The notes under the pieces: generated by a model
What the model saw: the letters and a program-made list of their open reading frames with translations, nothing else
What the model was told of the DNA's origin: nothing
Databases searched by the model: none
Program-made: the position numbers and the translations under genes
Shown: positions 38,931 through 49,769 of the stretch, one piece after another
How the letters are laid out: each line of letters begins with the position of its first letter
How positions within the stretch are numbered: the first letter of the stretch is position 1
Source of the DNA: Xenorhabdus griffiniae
GTDB taxonomy: Bacteria > Pseudomonadota > Gammaproteobacteria > Enterobacterales > Enterobacteriaceae
Direction: 5' to 3'
Assembly (NCBI RefSeq): GCF_001028135.1
Contig: NZ_LDNM01000012.1
Location: 1 to 64,000 of the forward strand
Length of the DNA stretch: 64,000 nt

Positions 38931-39782
38931 CTGTTGCGCAAGTATCACACCCGCTAACACAATGCCACCCCCAATTAAGTGGTAACTGTGCATTTCCTCA
39001 TGAAGAGCCACGATAGCAATGATGGCAGTAAATACAGGTGCCAGGTTCATAAAAATAGACGTCATATCTGCGCCAATGCGGGTGACACCTTGTATCCACA
39101 AATAGGGCGCAAGAATGGAAGCGGGAATGCCAGCAAACAGAACAAGGGAAAGATTATCGGCTGTTAACTGAACATTGTCCGTTATCATAAAATTAGGCAG
39201 AAGCAATAAAACGCCAAACCCAATTTGTACATAGAGTGATTGCCAGTTGGGTAATGGAATTGCCCAGCGTTTGGTTAAAACCCCATATAAGGCATAAGAA
39301 GCGGCGGCAATAAACATCATCACTTCCCCAATCCCCAGGCCATGTTGCAATAATGAAGCGGGTTCCCCTTTGCTGACCAGCCACACAAGGCCAAACAGAG
39401 ATAACACGGTGCCGAGAGTGATACCAACAGTGGGGGTAACCCGTAAGGCAAAGATACTGATAATGACGGTTAATAAAGGTATCAAGGAAGTGAAAATGCC
39501 GATGATTGTCGCGCTGACGGTGTGAGCGGCATAATAGGCCAGGCTTTGGTTAAGTACCATACCCAGAGAACCCAAAATCAGTAGCTTCCACCAATATTGG
39601 ACAACGATTTTCCGCTGCTTTAGGGCTGGCAATAAGAGAAAAGGCGTCAGGGCCAGAAAGGCAATAAACCAGCGGTAGAAAGAAATTGCAGCAGGTTCAA
39701 TCAGGGTGGCAGCCGCTTTGCTGACAACGGCATTGACTGACCAGATCAACACCGCGACGAGGGGGAATAATAAGTTCTTCAT
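38880..39782 (-). CDS. EamA/DMT-family transporter
   Basis: A 300-residue inner-membrane protein with ten predicted membrane segments in two EamA repeats (about 5-135 and 150-285), of the drug/metabolite transporter type, for example FPLVAVLIWSVNAVVSKAAA at the start and GGGIVLAGVILAQQLR at the end. Members export amino acids or other metabolites; the substrate is unknown. It is convergent with tctE and ends inside it. It starts about 40 bp from the ERIC-like copy at 39823. Confidence 0.88.
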   Translation of the reverse strand: MKNLLFPLVAVLIWSVNAVVSKAAATLIEPAAISFYRWFIAFLALTPFLLLPALKQRKIVVQYWWKLLILGSLGMVLNQSLAYYAAHTVSATIIGIFTSLIPLLTVIISIFALRVTPTVGITLGTVLSLFGLVWLVSKGEPASLLQHGLGIGEVMMFIAAASYALYGVLTKRWAIPLPNWQSLYVQIGFGVLLLLPNFMITDNVQLTADNLSLVLFAGIPASILAPYLWIQGVTRIGADMTSIFMNLAPVFTAIIAIVALHEEMHSYHLIGGGIVLAGVILAQQLRIPLTRRKPEHNSYQ

Positions 39783-39822
39783 TGAGTGAAATTATTCATG
39801 TAAGTAAATCGTTTAGTGAGTC

Positions 39823-39927
39823 TATACCAATCCAACTTCAAGATGCGTGTTATATTTTCCCGCTGCGCGGGGAAATATAAGGCCTCGCGTCGTCTTGCGG
39901 ATTGCGACCTGAAGTTCATCGAGTATA
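39823..39927. repeat. ERIC-like dispersed palindromic repeat, copy 2
   Basis: 105 bp closely matching the element at 26664-26768 (TATACCAATCCAACTTCAAG start, ATATTTTCCCGC/GCGGGGAAATAT centre, GAGTATA end). It stands between the EamA gene and the 17-bp array before pdxB. Confidence 0.88.
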
Positions 39928-39934
39928 AGGGCAT

Positions 39935-40011
39935 ATAGGTTTTCTGTGAATATAGCTTTTCTGTGAATATAGGTTTTCTGTGAATATAGGTTTTCTGTGA
40001 ATATAGGTTTT
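39935..40011. repeat. 17-bp tandem repeat upstream of pdxB
   Basis: Four copies of ATAGGTTTTCTGTGAAT (the second with one G-to-C change) plus a 9-bp partial copy run head to tail from 39935 to 40011. The array starts 7 bp after the ERIC-like element and ends about 58 bp before the pdxB start, so it lies in the probable promoter or leader. It is too short and lacks spacers, so it is not a CRISPR. Confidence 0.93.
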
Positions 40012-40069
40012 ATGCAGATAAAATGGCAGAATAGTGGATCACGCCCATTTAAGCCATTGGATGAGAAAA

Positions 40070-41197
40070 GTGAAAATCTTAGTTGATGAAAATATGCCTT
40101 ATGCTGAACAGCTCTTCCAGCAATTAGGTGAAGTGCAGGCAATTCCAGGACGCCCGGTGCCTGAAGGAATTTTGGAACATGCCGATGCCTTTATGGTTCG
40201 ATCTGTCACTAAAGTCAATGAATCGTTGTTGCAAGGCAGTTCGGTGAAATTTGTCGGAACTGCCACTGCGGGAATGGATCATGTTGATCAGCAATGGTTA
40301 TCTCAGGCAGGGATTGGTTTTTCCGCCGCCCCTGGATGTAACGCTATTGCCGTGGTTGAGTATGTCTTCTCGGCATTGATGCTATTGGCTGAACGAGATC
40401 AATTTCAGCTGAAAGACAAGACTGTCGGTATAGTCGGTGTTGGTAATGTCGGGGGGCGTTTAGCTGATCGACTGGCGGCTTTGGGCGTGAAGACGTTACT
40501 GTGCGATCCTCCTCGGGCAGATCGGGGTGATGAAGGGGCGTTTTGGCCGTTAGAAAAATTGGTGCAAGAAGCGGATATTCTGACTTTCCATACACCACTT
40601 AATCACTCTGGCCCATACCAGACGTATCATTTGGCTGATGCAGAATTACTTTCTGCATTACCGGATAACCGTATTTTAATTAATGCCAGCCGTGGCGAGG
40701 TGGTTGATAATCAAGCGTTACTTTCCGCGCTGCAAAATGGCAAAAAGTTACGCACAGTGCTTGATGTTTGGGAGCCAGAGCCTAACCTTTCTCTACCCCT
40801 GTTAGCGTTAGTGGATATTGCGACTCCACATATTGCTGGTTATACCCTGGAAGGCAAAGCACGGGGTACAACTCAGGTTTTTGAGGCCTATTGTGAGTTC
40901 CTGGGGCAACCTCGCAAGACAGCGTTGGCTGATCTGTTGCCGACACCTGATTTCAGTCAGGTCACAGTACGGGGGGATGTGACACAAAGTCTCCTCAAGC
41001 GTTTGATGCATTTAGTGTATGATGTGCGCCGTGATGATGCACCTTTACGTCAGGTTGCGGATCAACAAGGTGCTTTTGATCGATTACGCAAATACTATCC
41101 AGAACGGCGGGAATGGTCTTCCCTGACCGTGCATTGTGACTCAGAAGAGAGTGCTCAATTACTGTCCAAAATTGGATTTAACGCAAAAGTCATTTAA
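40070..41197 (+). CDS. pdxB: Erythronate-4-phosphate dehydrogenase PdxB
   Basis: PdxB oxidises 4-phosphoerythronate on the route to pyridoxal phosphate. The GTG at 40070 (then [19 protein letters not shown]) matches the family start and gives 375 residues, with GGATGAG before it; an ATG three codons upstream is the alternative. The nucleotide-binding [16 protein letters not shown] and the catalytic Arg ([10 protein letters not shown]), Glu (WEPEP) and His (TPHIAGY) are intact. usg, truA and others follow in the conserved order. Confidence 0.95.
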   Translation: MKILVDENMPYAEQLFQQLGEVQAIPGRPVPEGILEHADAFMVRSVTKVNESLLQGSSVKFVGTATAGMDHVDQQWLSQAGIGFSAAPGCNAIAVVEYVFSALMLLAERDQFQLKDKTVGIVGVGNVGGRLADRLAALGVKTLLCDPPRADRGDEGAFWPLEKLVQEADILTFHTPLNHSGPYQTYHLADAELLSALPDNRILINASRGEVVDNQALLSALQNGKKLRTVLDVWEPEPNLSLPLLALVDIATPHIAGYTLEGKARGTTQVFEAYCEFLGQPRKTALADLLPTPDFSQVTVRGDVTQSLLKRLMHLVYDVRRDDAPLRQVADQQGAFDRLRKYYPERREWSSLTVHCDSEESAQLLSKIGFNAKVI

Positions 41198-41251
41198 TAC
41201 AGGCAGGAATCCCTGTCTGTCAGCAAAATAAAAGAAGTGGAGAAAACCAAC

Positions 41252-42262
41252 ATGTCAGAAGGTTGGAGTATTGCGCTTTTGGGTGCAACGGGCGCAGTAG
41301 GTGAAGCGATATTGGCGTTATTACAGGAACGTCAATTTCCGGTTGGTGAACTGCATCTTCTTGCCAGTGAGCAAAGTGCTGGAAAGATCCAGCGTTTTAA
41401 CGGAAAAAACATCACAGTTCGTGATGTGGCAGAATTTGACTGGTCACAGGTACAACTCGCCTTTTTTGCCGCTACGATGGAAATAACGGCACAACATATT
41501 GAAAAAGCAACAGAATCTGGCTGTCTGGTGATTGATAGTAGCGGCTTATTTACAGCAGAACCCGATGTGCCTCTGGTTGTTCCTGGCGTTAACCCGTACG
41601 CATTGGCTGAATATCGTAACCGTAATATCATTGCGGTGGCAGATAGCTCAACAAGTCAGGTTCTGACAGCCATCAAACCATTAATCGATGCGGCAGGCAT
41701 TGCCCGTTTACATTTGACCAACATATTGCCAGTTTCTGTTCATGGTAAAGCCGCTATTGATGAACTGGCAGGTCAGAGTGCCCGCTTATTGAATGGCATT
41801 CCACCAGATGAAGGCTATTTCAGCAAACAACTGGCTTTCAATTTACTGCCTTTGCTGCCAGATGCAGAAGGTGTGGTGCGTGAAGAGTGCCGTATTGTCG
41901 ATCAGGTTCGCAAGGTATTGCAGGATGAAGGATTGCCGGTTTCTGTCAGTTGCGTCCAATCCTCCGTTTTTTATGGCATTGCGCAAATGGTGAGTGTGGA
42001 AACACTGCGTCCGATTGGTATCGAAGAAGCTCGTGGTGAGTTTGAGCGCTTTGAAGAAATTCGGGTTTCAGAAGAGGGGGATTACCCGACGCCGGTAACG
42101 GATGCTTCGGGCAGCGATAGTTTGAGCATAGGTTGTCTGCGCAATGATTATGGTCTGCCAGAGATGCTGCAATTCTGGTCAGTTGCCGATAATATCCGTT
42201 TCGGCGGTGCCTTGATGGCGGTTGAAATCGCCGAGAAACTGATGCAGGAGCAATTTTACTGA
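41252..42262 (+). CDS. usg: Aspartate-semialdehyde dehydrogenase-like protein Usg
   Basis: Usg is a homologue of aspartate-semialdehyde dehydrogenase with no known reaction. The ATG at 41252 ([20 protein letters not shown]) matches E. coli Usg and gives 336 residues; an ATG five codons upstream is less likely. The NAD-fold is kept, but the stretch that holds the active-site Cys in the true dehydrogenase (NCTT) reads DSSTS here, so the catalytic Cys is missing, as in other Usg proteins. The stop overlaps the truA start (TGATG). Confidence 0.93.
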   Translation: MSEGWSIALLGATGAVGEAILALLQERQFPVGELHLLASEQSAGKIQRFNGKNITVRDVAEFDWSQVQLAFFAATMEITAQHIEKATESGCLVIDSSGLFTAEPDVPLVVPGVNPYALAEYRNRNIIAVADSSTSQVLTAIKPLIDAAGIARLHLTNILPVSVHGKAAIDELAGQSARLLNGIPPDEGYFSKQLAFNLLPLLPDAEGVVREECRIVDQVRKVLQDEGLPVSVSCVQSSVFYGIAQMVSVETLRPIGIEEARGEFERFEEIRVSEEGDYPTPVTDASGSDSLSIGCLRNDYGLPEMLQFWSVADNIRFGGALMAVEIAEKLMQEQFY

Positions 42263-43101
42263 TGTCTGATACAGAGCTGAGTCAGTCTGTGCCAGAGGCA
42301 AAAAAAGTAAAAATTGCACTGGGGATTGAATATGACGGCAGTCGATATTATGGTTGGCAGCGTCAGCAAGAAGTGAAAAGCGTGCAGGAGTGTCTGGAAA
42401 AAGCCCTGTCGAAAGTCTCGAATGAGCCGATTTCAGTTTTTTGTGCGGGCAGAACGGATGCGGGAGTACACGCAACTGGGCAGGTTGTGCATTTTGAAAC
42501 CTCAGCCCAACGTAAAGATGCAGCCTGGACAATGGGGGTCAATACCCATTTGCCACCGGATATTGCAGTACGTTGGGTTAAAACGGTGGATGATGAGTTC
42601 CATGCCCGTTTCAGTGCTACCGCTCGTCGTTATCGCTATGTGATTTTCAACCATCGTTATCGTCCGGCGGTATTGGAGCACGGCGTCACGCATTTTCATT
42701 ATCCATTGGATGAGAAAAAAATGCATGAAGCGGCACAAAGCTTGTTGGGCGAAAATGATTTTACCTCTTTCCGGGCAGTGCAGTGCCAATCCAATTCACC
42801 GTGGCGCAATATGATGCATATTAACGTGAGTCGGCACGGGCACTATATTGTCGTGGACATTAAGGCGAATGCTTTCGTGCATCACATGGTACGCAATATC
42901 GTTGGCAGCTTGCTGGAGATTGGTTGTGGTCACCAGGATATTGGCTGGATGGCTGAATTATTGGCACTGAAAGACAGGACAAAAGCGGCCGCCACTGCCA
43001 AGGCTGAAGGCTTATATTTAGTCGCTGTGGATTATCCTGAGCGTTTTGGTTTACCTGAACCCATCATGGGACCCCTGTTTCTGGCAAATCATTTAATCTG
43101 A
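42262..43101 (+). CDS. truA: tRNA pseudouridine synthase A TruA
   Basis: TruA makes pseudouridine at positions 38-40 of tRNA anticodon stems. The catalytic Asp is in [19 protein letters not shown] (near residue 66). [18 protein letters not shown] and [17 protein letters not shown] are further hallmarks. Length 279, with a slightly extended N-terminus compared with E. coli (270). Confidence 0.97.
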   Translation: MSDTELSQSVPEAKKVKIALGIEYDGSRYYGWQRQQEVKSVQECLEKALSKVSNEPISVFCAGRTDAGVHATGQVVHFETSAQRKDAAWTMGVNTHLPPDIAVRWVKTVDDEFHARFSATARRYRYVIFNHRYRPAVLEHGVTHFHYPLDEKKMHEAAQSLLGENDFTSFRAVQCQSNSPWRNMMHINVSRHGHYIVVDIKANAFVHHMVRNIVGSLLEIGCGHQDIGWMAELLALKDRTKAAATAKAEGLYLVAVDYPERFGLPEPIMGPLFLANHLI

Positions 43102-43147
43102 CATTTTCGAATAGTGGCAGGGATGTTCGGTCATCACGAGGAATATT

Positions 43148-43846
43148 ATGGAGTTTTTGACTCATTTTGTTGATTTTGCGAAATTCATTGTCGATTTTAT
43201 TTTACACATTGATGCCCATTTAGCTGAATTGGTGGCCCTTTATGGTGATTGGGTTTATGGCATCCTATTTCTGATTATATTTTGTGAAACAGGTTTAGTG
43301 GTCACGCCATTTTTGCCCGGGGATTCCTTGCTGTTCGTGGCTGGCGCACTCTCGGCATTAGATTCCAATGATCTGAATGTACACATCATGGTGGCTTTGA
43401 TGCTGACGGCCGCGATTATTGGTGACGCTATAAACTATACCATTGGCAGAGTTTTTGGTGAGAAATTATTTACCAACCCAAATTCAAAGATTTTTCGCCG
43501 TAGTTATTTAGATAAAACCCATGAATTTTATGAAAAACATGGCGGAAAAGCCATAATCTTGGCTCGGTTTGTGCCAATTATTAGAACGTTTGCCCCGTTC
43601 GTTGCCGGAATGGGGAAAATGTCTTACCGCCACTTTGCTGCTTATAATGTCATCGGTGCATTTATCTGGGTGCTATTATTCACTTATGCCGGTTATTTAT
43701 TTGGTGATATGCCCGTTATACAGCAAAATCTGAAATTATTGATTGTTGCTATTATTTTTATTTCTATTCTGCCAGGCATCATAGAAATTTGGCGTCATCG
43801 TCGCGCTGCATCGAAAAAAGCAACAGGCAGTGCAGTAGATAAATAG
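43148..43846 (+). CDS. dedA: DedA family membrane protein
   Basis: A 232-residue inner-membrane protein of the DedA (SNARE-associated/VTT) family, linked to membrane potential and recycling of lipid carriers. [24 protein letters not shown] and [20 protein letters not shown] carry the conserved Glu and Arg residues. Several membrane segments; a re-entrant loop is expected. ATG preceded by GAGGAA. The location before accD is conserved. Confidence 0.93.
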   Translation: MEFLTHFVDFAKFIVDFILHIDAHLAELVALYGDWVYGILFLIIFCETGLVVTPFLPGDSLLFVAGALSALDSNDLNVHIMVALMLTAAIIGDAINYTIGRVFGEKLFTNPNSKIFRRSYLDKTHEFYEKHGGKAIILARFVPIIRTFAPFVAGMGKMSYRHFAAYNVIGAFIWVLLFTYAGYLFGDMPVIQQNLKLLIVAIIFISILPGIIEIWRHRRAASKKATGSAVDK

Positions 43847-43974
43847 ACGATAGATAAATCGACAACCGTAAACAGGTTTGAGCAGTTTTTTATCCACACT
43901 GCAATGGCATTGTGGTTTAATGGCACGTAAAACAAAAGCTGGCAGCAGCCAGATTCAGACGGAAAGGTTCATTA

Positions 43975-44922
43975 ATGAGCTGGATTGAAAAGATTCTAAA
44001 CAAAAGCAAAATCATACAAACTCGTAAGGCAAGTATCCCTGAAGGAGTTTGGACAAAATGCGACAGTTGCAGTCAAGTACTTTATCGTGCTGAATTAGAG
44101 CGTAACCTTGAAGTGTGTCCAAAATGTGGCCACCACATGCGCATTTCAGCCCGTAAGCGATTGCATTCATTTTTGGATGAAGGCACTGGCACAGAATTAG
44201 GCAGTGAACTGGAACCGAAAGATATCCTGAAATTCCGCGATACCAAAAAATACAAAGATCGCTTAGTCGCTGCCCAGAAGCAGACGCAAGAAAAAGATGC
44301 AATTATCGTCATGAAAGGTAAGCTGCATGATATGCCCGTTGTGGCTGGTGCGTTTGAGTTCAATTTTATGGCCGGTTCAATGGGTTCTGTGGTTGGTGCG
44401 CGTTTTGTGCGTGCCGTTGAACAGGCGCTGGAAGACAACTGTCCATTTGTCTGTTTTACCACCAGTGGTGGCGCTCGTATGCAGGAAGCATTGATGTCAC
44501 TGATGCAGATGGCAAAAACCAGTGCGGCGCTGGCAAAAATGCAACATCGTGGTTTGCCTTATATCTGTGTGTTGACCCACCCGACAATGGGGGGGGTAAC
44601 GGCAAGTCTGGGGATGCTGGGTGATATCAATATCGCTGAACCTAAGGCATTGGTTGGCTTTGCTGGTCCTCGTGTCATCGAGCAGACAGTGCGTGAAAAA
44701 TTGCCGGAAGGTTTCCAGCGCAGTGAATTCCTGCTGGAGAAAGGTGCGATTGATATGATCGTACGTCGTCCAGAGATGCGCGATAAAGTTGCCAGCCTGC
44801 TTGCCATGTTGACCCACAAACCTCATCCGGGCACAAAAGCAGAGCCAGTAGAAGCAATCGTTGTTGATTCTGCTGATGTCGAAGCTGATATAAACATCAC
44901 TCCTAATAAAGAAGATGTCTGA
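43975..44922 (+). CDS. accD: Acetyl-CoA carboxylase carboxyltransferase beta subunit AccD
   Basis: AccD, with AccA, transfers the carboxyl group from biotin to acetyl-CoA, the first committed step of fatty-acid synthesis. An N-terminal zinc finger has CDSC (near residue 27) and CPKC; the crotonase-like body includes [19 protein letters not shown] and [16 protein letters not shown]. Length 315. The stop overlaps the folC start by 8 bp. Confidence 0.97.
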   Translation: MSWIEKILNKSKIIQTRKASIPEGVWTKCDSCSQVLYRAELERNLEVCPKCGHHMRISARKRLHSFLDEGTGTELGSELEPKDILKFRDTKKYKDRLVAAQKQTQEKDAIIVMKGKLHDMPVVAGAFEFNFMAGSMGSVVGARFVRAVEQALEDNCPFVCFTTSGGARMQEALMSLMQMAKTSAALAKMQHRGLPYICVLTHPTMGGVTASLGMLGDINIAEPKALVGFAGPRVIEQTVREKLPEGFQRSEFLLEKGAIDMIVRRPEMRDKVASLLAMLTHKPHPGTKAEPVEAIVVDSADVEADINITPNKEDV

Positions 44923-46213
44923 TATTTCACAAATTCCTCAAGCCACGTCGTCACTCATGACGTGGCTTTCCTATCTGGAAAACCTGCATACCAAAGCCAT
45001 TGATATGGGGCTTGAACGTGTGGGTAAACTGGGCCGCCAGTTAGGTTTATTGAAACCGGCTCCAAAAGTTATCACGGTATCAGGCACCAATGGCAAGGGA
45101 ACCACCTGCCATGCCCTGGAATCTGTTTTTCTGGCCGCGGGGCTTAACGTCGGCGTGTACAGTTCCCCGCATTTAGTACGCTACACCGAAAGGGTGCGTA
45201 TTCAGGGGAAAGAACCCGCAGAACAAGATTTCTGCCGTGTATTTGCCGCGATTGAAGCGCAGCGTGGCGACATCTCATTAACCTATTTTGAATATGGCAC
45301 ATTGGCAGCCTTACAGCTTTTTGAAGAAGCTGCTCTTGATGTTGTGATTTTGGAAGTCGGGCTGGGTGGTCGTTTGGATGCCACCAATATTGTTGATGCC
45401 GATATTGCCGCAATCACCAGTATTGCACTGGATCATACGGATTGGTTGGGAGCCGATCGTGAACACATTGGCCGTGAAAAAGCGGGCATTTTCCGCCGTG
45501 GACATTTTGCGGTGGTGGGTGAACCTGAGATGCCTCACTCAATTGCTGAAGTTGCGGATGAATTGGGGGCTAAACTCTTTCGCCGTGGCGTTGACTGGCA
45601 TTTCTCACAGCAAGAAAATAGCTGGAACTGGCGAAGCGATAAGCAACAATTCAATGAGTTACCTTTACCGAATTTGCCGTTAGCAAATGCTGCAACTGCA
45701 ATGGGGGTGATCGATTGCTTGTTGCAGCAGGATGACAAAGTCAGCCGGGCCATTGATGAACAAGCAATCCATGCAGGGCTAAGAAATGCGCAATTACCGG
45801 GGCGTTTCCAAATTGTCAGGGAAAATCCGCTGGTCATTTTGGATGTGGCTCATAATCCACATGCTGCGGGCTATCTGGTGCAAAAACTGGCAGAATGGAC
45901 TCGTTCTCCAGACAGTAAGATCCGGGGTGTGGTTGGCATGTTGGGAGATAAAGACATAGCAGGGACACTTGCCTGTCTTTCTCAACAAATTGATGAATGG
46001 TATTGCGCATCATTGCATGAACTGAGGGGAGCAGAAGCCGATGTACTGGCTGGACATCTTGTGCAGGCGAGGACATTCCCCGAAGTAAAAACAGCCTGGC
46101 AGCAGGCAATGAACGATGCATCAGTGCAAGATATTATCGTGGTTTGTGGCTCTTTCCACACTGTTGCACATGTCATGGAAGCACTGGAGGAGGGCAAGGA
46201 AAGTGGCCAGTAA
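44915..46213 (+). CDS. folC: Bifunctional folylpolyglutamate/dihydrofolate synthase FolC
   Basis: FolC adds glutamate to dihydropteroate and then to folate. The ATP loop [15 protein letters not shown] is near residue 55, then [22 protein letters not shown] and [12 protein letters not shown]. Length 432. It overlaps accD at the 5' end and dedD at the 3' end, so the three are translated as one chain. Confidence 0.97.
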   Translation: MSDISQIPQATSSLMTWLSYLENLHTKAIDMGLERVGKLGRQLGLLKPAPKVITVSGTNGKGTTCHALESVFLAAGLNVGVYSSPHLVRYTERVRIQGKEPAEQDFCRVFAAIEAQRGDISLTYFEYGTLAALQLFEEAALDVVILEVGLGGRLDATNIVDADIAAITSIALDHTDWLGADREHIGREKAGIFRRGHFAVVGEPEMPHSIAEVADELGAKLFRRGVDWHFSQQENSWNWRSDKQQFNELPLPNLPLANAATAMGVIDCLLQQDDKVSRAIDEQAIHAGLRNAQLPGRFQIVRENPLVILDVAHNPHAAGYLVQKLAEWTRSPDSKIRGVVGMLGDKDIAGTLACLSQQIDEWYCASLHELRGAEADVLAGHLVQARTFPEVKTAWQQAMNDASVQDIIVVCGSFHTVAHVMEALEEGKESGQ

Positions 46214-46889
46214 ATTCCAAAATCGCTTGGTTGGCACCATTGTTCTCGTTGCATTGGGTGTCATTGTCCTGCCTATGATTTTTGATGGCGATAAGAAATA
46301 TAACGAAGATCAATTTGCTTCAATTCCTTTGGTGCCAAAACCGGGTGATGAAGAGGATATTGACGCGATCCCACCCTTGACACAAAACATGCCGTCTACA
46401 CCGCCTGAGGGTGCTGCGGAAGCAATGCAATCACAGGAGCAAGAGCCAGATATAGATATGTTGTCCCGTCTATCGCCTTCAGAGCCAATAACAGCACCTC
46501 CTGTCACGCAAGATCCTAAAACAGGGGGGCAACCTGAGTCATCTTCTCAACAGAAAGTGGCAACTAAACCACAGGTTAAACCGGAACCTCGTATTGAAAG
46601 CCAGCCAGAAACCAAACCTAAACCGAAGCCAACCGAGCAAGCCCCTCAGGCAACGGCATATGTTGTTCAGCTTGGCGCGTTAAAAAATGCGGGCAAGGTT
46701 GACGAAATAGTGGCAAGGCTGCGTCTTTCCGGGCATCAGGTATATACAGTGCCTTCTTCTCCGGCACAGGGACAGTTAACCCGGATCTATGTCGGGCCGA
46801 ATGCATCAAGGCAGGCACTGGAATCTATTTTGTCCGAATTAAGAGAACTTACGGGATTACAAGGGCAGATCAAAAATTATAAGCCATAA
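46203..46889 (+). CDS. dedD: SPOR-domain cell division protein DedD
   Basis: DedD is a bitopic division protein that binds denuded septal peptidoglycan. The GTG at 46203 has GGAGGAGGG upstream and overlaps folC by 11 bp; it gives 228 residues. A single membrane segment (VGTIVLVALGVIVLPMIF) is followed by a long Pro/Gln/Glu-rich linker (about 45-150) and a C-terminal SPOR domain (AYVVQLGALKNAGKVDEIVA). Matches E. coli DedD in layout. Confidence 0.93.
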   Translation: MASKFQNRLVGTIVLVALGVIVLPMIFDGDKKYNEDQFASIPLVPKPGDEEDIDAIPPLTQNMPSTPPEGAAEAMQSQEQEPDIDMLSRLSPSEPITAPPVTQDPKTGGQPESSSQQKVATKPQVKPEPRIESQPETKPKPKPTEQAPQATAYVVQLGALKNAGKVDEIVARLRLSGHQVYTVPSSPAQGQLTRIYVGPNASRQALESILSELRELTGLQGQIKNYKP

Positions 46890-46959
46890 TCTGATTGGCA
46901 CAGCAAATGCGGTTTGTTTACCTGCCGGAAATTATTTTCAGTAGCGTGATGAATCTACT

Positions 46960-46975
46960 ACGCAAACGTTTTCGT
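46960..46975 (+). promoter_or_regulatory. PurR box upstream of cvpA-purF
   Basis: ACGCAAACGTTTTCGT matches the palindromic PurR consensus ACGCAAACGTTTGCGT at 15 of 16 positions and lies 56 bp before cvpA, as in E. coli. PurR represses purine genes when hypoxanthine or guanine is present. Confidence 0.9.
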
Positions 46976-47030
46976 TTTCTGTTAGAATGCGCCCGACCTG
47001 AATGTCGGGGGCCTGTTTTTGGATTAAAAT

Positions 47031-47519
47031 ATGGTCTGGATTGATTATACGATCATTGCCATCATTGGTTTCTCGGCACTGGTTAGCTTGATTCGGGGTT
47101 TTGTTCGCGAAGCGCTCTCCCTGATGACGTGGGGCTGTGCTTTCTTTGTTGCAAGCCACTTCTATACTTATTTGGCGGCTTATTTTACCCGCCTTGAGGA
47201 TGAACTGGTGCGCAATGGGATAGCGATTGCTATCTTATTTATTGCAACACTGATTATTGGCGCGGTAGTAAACTATGTCATTGGTTCACTTGTTCAGCGA
47301 ACGGGCCTGTCAGGCACTGATCGGGTCCTGGGGATCTGCTTTGGCGCCTTGCGTGGTGTCTTGGTGGTGTCTGCCATTCTGTTTATTGCAGACTCTTTCA
47401 CGCCACTGCCCAAAAGCCAGGATTGGCAACAATCACAACTGATCCCACAGTTTAGTCAAATTATCAGGTGGTTTTTTGACTACCTACAAAGTGCGTCGAG
47501 TTTCCTGCCGGAGAGATAA
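47031..47519 (+). CDS. cvpA: Colicin V production protein CvpA
   Basis: A 162-residue inner-membrane protein with four predicted segments and the family start [20 protein letters not shown], then [11 protein letters not shown]. It is needed for colicin V production and for tolerance of bile in some bacteria; its molecular role is not settled. Co-transcribed with purF under a PurR box. Confidence 0.95.
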   Translation: MVWIDYTIIAIIGFSALVSLIRGFVREALSLMTWGCAFFVASHFYTYLAAYFTRLEDELVRNGIAIAILFIATLIIGAVVNYVIGSLVQRTGLSGTDRVLGICFGALRGVLVVSAILFIADSFTPLPKSQDWQQSQLIPQFSQIIRWFFDYLQSASSFLPER

Positions 47520-47551
47520 CGCTCTCCGCTTGGCTGATGAGGAAAGGCTAC

Positions 47552-49069
47552 ATGTGCGGTATTGTCGGTATCGTCGGTTTTACACCGGTTAACCAGTCGA
47601 TTTATGATGCATTGACGGTGCTTCAGCACCGTGGACAAGATGCAGCAGGTATTGCAACTATTGATGGTAACAATGAGTTTCGTTTACGTAAGGCTAATGG
47701 TTTGGTCAAAGATGTGTTTGAAACACGGCACATGTTACGTTTACAGGGAACCGTCGGCATTGGACATGTCCGTTATCCTACGGCGGGCAGTTCCAGTGCA
47801 TCTGAAGCGCAGCCCTTTTATGTGAATTCTCCTTTTGGTATCACGTTGGCACATAACGGCAATCTGACAAACGCACATGAATTGAAAAAAATGCTGTTTG
47901 AAAATGCCCGCCGTCATGTCAACACCACCTCAGATTCTGAAATTCTACTGAATATTTTTGCCAATGAATTAGCCCAGTTTCCCCATTTCCCCTTAGCGCC
48001 TGATGATATTTTCTCGGCAGTCGCAAAAATGCACAAAAAAATTCGTGGCGCTTATGCTTGTGTTGCCATGATTATCGGGCATGGAGTGGTGGCTTTTCGT
48101 GATCCACATGGCATTCGTCCTCTGGTGCTGGGAAAGAAAACACTGGAAGAGGGTCGCCATGAATACATGGTGGCATCGGAAAGTGTGGCGCTGGATACAT
48201 TGGGTTTTGAGTTCCTGCGTGATGTGGCTTCCGGGGAAGCGATTTATATCACTGAAAACGGGCAACTGTTTACTCGCCAGTGTGCAGAAAATCCGTCATT
48301 AACACCTTGTTTGTTCGAATTTGTCTATTTCGCTCGCCCGGATTCCTTTATTGACAAGATTTCGGTCTATAACGCCCGGTTGCGGATGGGACGGACATTA
48401 GGGGAAAAAATTGCCCGTGAATGGGAAGATTTACAGATTGATGTCGTTATTCCCGTACCGGAAACCTCTTGTGATATCGCCCTGGAAATCGCCCATATTC
48501 TGGATAAACCCTATCGTCAGGGATTTGTCAAAAACCGTTATGTAGGGCGTACCTTTATCATGCCTGGTCAGCAGGAGCGTCGTAAATCCGTTCGTCGTAA
48601 ACTGAATGCTAATCGCGCTGAATTCCGGGGTAAAAATGTTTTGCTGGTGGATGATTCCATCGTCCGTGGAACCACGTCTGAACAGATTGTTGAACTGGCG
48701 CGTGAAGCGGGCGCTAAGAAAGTCTATTTTGCTTCGGCGGCACCGGAAGTTCGCTTCCCGAATGTTTATGGTATTGATATGCCGAATGCCAATGAACTGA
48801 TTGCTCACGGCCGGGAAGTGGATGAAATTCGTCAGATCATTGGGGCCGATGCCCTGATATACCAAAACCTCCACGATCTTGTCCAGGCTGTCCGGGAAGA
48901 AAACCCGGATATTGAAAAATTCGAATGCTCCGTATTCGATGGTATCTATGTCACGAAAGACATTGACCAGTGTTACCTCGACTATCTGGAAAACCTGCGC
49001 AAAGATGATGCCATGAAAGTGCGTGGCCAGAGCGAAATAGAGGATCTGGAAATATATAATGAAGGATAA
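47552..49069 (+). CDS. purF: Amidophosphoribosyltransferase PurF
   Basis: PurF makes phosphoribosylamine from PRPP and glutamine, the first step of purine synthesis. The ATG at 47552 ([10 protein letters not shown]) exposes the catalytic Cys2 after Met removal; an upstream start would hide it. Length 505, as in E. coli. The PRPP-binding [19 protein letters not shown] and the glutaminase segment GHVRYPTAG are present. Confidence 0.98.
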   Translation: MCGIVGIVGFTPVNQSIYDALTVLQHRGQDAAGIATIDGNNEFRLRKANGLVKDVFETRHMLRLQGTVGIGHVRYPTAGSSSASEAQPFYVNSPFGITLAHNGNLTNAHELKKMLFENARRHVNTTSDSEILLNIFANELAQFPHFPLAPDDIFSAVAKMHKKIRGAYACVAMIIGHGVVAFRDPHGIRPLVLGKKTLEEGRHEYMVASESVALDTLGFEFLRDVASGEAIYITENGQLFTRQCAENPSLTPCLFEFVYFARPDSFIDKISVYNARLRMGRTLGEKIAREWEDLQIDVVIPVPETSCDIALEIAHILDKPYRQGFVKNRYVGRTFIMPGQQERRKSVRRKLNANRAEFRGKNVLLVDDSIVRGTTSEQIVELAREAGAKKVYFASAAPEVRFPNVYGIDMPNANELIAHGREVDEIRQIIGADALIYQNLHDLVQAVREENPDIEKFECSVFDGIYVTKDIDQCYLDYLENLRKDDAMKVRGQSEIEDLEIYNEG

Positions 49070-49114
49070 TATTGTTATTATCATGCAGTTATAGCCAGAA
49101 TCTCAGAGGAAAAC

Positions 49115-49705
49115 ATGAAAAAATTGATTGTCGGGCTGACCGGCGCGAGTGGTGCGATTTATGGTGTCAGGTTGCTGCAAGTTTTGCGGCCAATAGAAGG
49201 CATTGAAACGCATTTAGTGATCAGTCCATCAGCCCGGCAGACTCTGGCATTGGAGACGGACTATACGTTGCGGGATGTACAGACTTTGGCCGACGTTGTA
49301 CATGACAATCGTGATATTGCCGCCTCCATTTCCTCTGGCTCTTTTAAGACATTGGGGATGGTGATTTTGCCTTGCTCCATAAAAACCCTATCAGGAATTG
49401 TGCATAGTTACACTGACGGCTTAATTACCCGTGCCGCAGATGTTGTTTTGAAAGAGAAGCGCAAGCTAGTGCTGGGGGTGAGGGAAACGCCCTTGCACTT
49501 GGGGCACCTGAGATTAATGACGCAGGCTGCGGAAATTGGGGCGGTGATCATGCCACCGGTTCCGGCATTTTATCATCGTCCTGAACATATTCAGGGTATC
49601 ATCGACCAGACGGTTAACCGTGTGCTTGATCAATTTGATATTGACTTGCCAGAAGATCTGTTTAGCCGTTGGCAGGGCGTTAAGCCCATTGGATATGGCA
49701 TGTAA
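49115..49705 (+). CDS. ubiX: Flavin prenyltransferase UbiX
   Basis: UbiX makes the prenylated FMN cofactor for UbiD decarboxylase in ubiquinone synthesis. MKKLIVGLTGASGAIYGVRL binds the flavin; SSGSFKTLGMVILPCSIKTL and MPPVPAFYHRPEHI are conserved. Length 196. GAGGAAA lies before the ATG. It is convergent with yfcH, with a shared hairpin at 49715. Confidence 0.96.
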   Translation: MKKLIVGLTGASGAIYGVRLLQVLRPIEGIETHLVISPSARQTLALETDYTLRDVQTLADVVHDNRDIAASISSGSFKTLGMVILPCSIKTLSGIVHSYTDGLITRAADVVLKEKRKLVLGVRETPLHLGHLRLMTQAAEIGAVIMPPVPAFYHRPEHIQGIIDQTVNRVLDQFDIDLPEDLFSRWQGVKPIGYGM

Positions 49706-49714
49706 GTTGAGTCA

Positions 49715-49747
49715 ATATGCTGTTGTGAAGAGACCACAACAGCATAT
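49715..49747. terminator. Terminator hairpin between ubiX and yfcH
   Basis: ATATGCTGTTGTG and CACAACAGCATAT form a perfect 13-bp stem with a 7-nt loop between convergent genes. T-runs are weak. Confidence 0.7.
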
Positions 49748-49769
49748 CGTTTATTGCCTGATATTTTGT

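Noticed and set aside
39935-40011. Possible CRISPR array
   Set aside because: Units are 17 bp and directly adjacent with no spacers, and there are no cas genes in the window.
39822-40142. 106-residue minus-strand frame across the ERIC-like element and the 17-bp array
   Set aside because: Its repeated FTENLYS segments are just the tandem repeat translated, and it runs antisense into pdxB.
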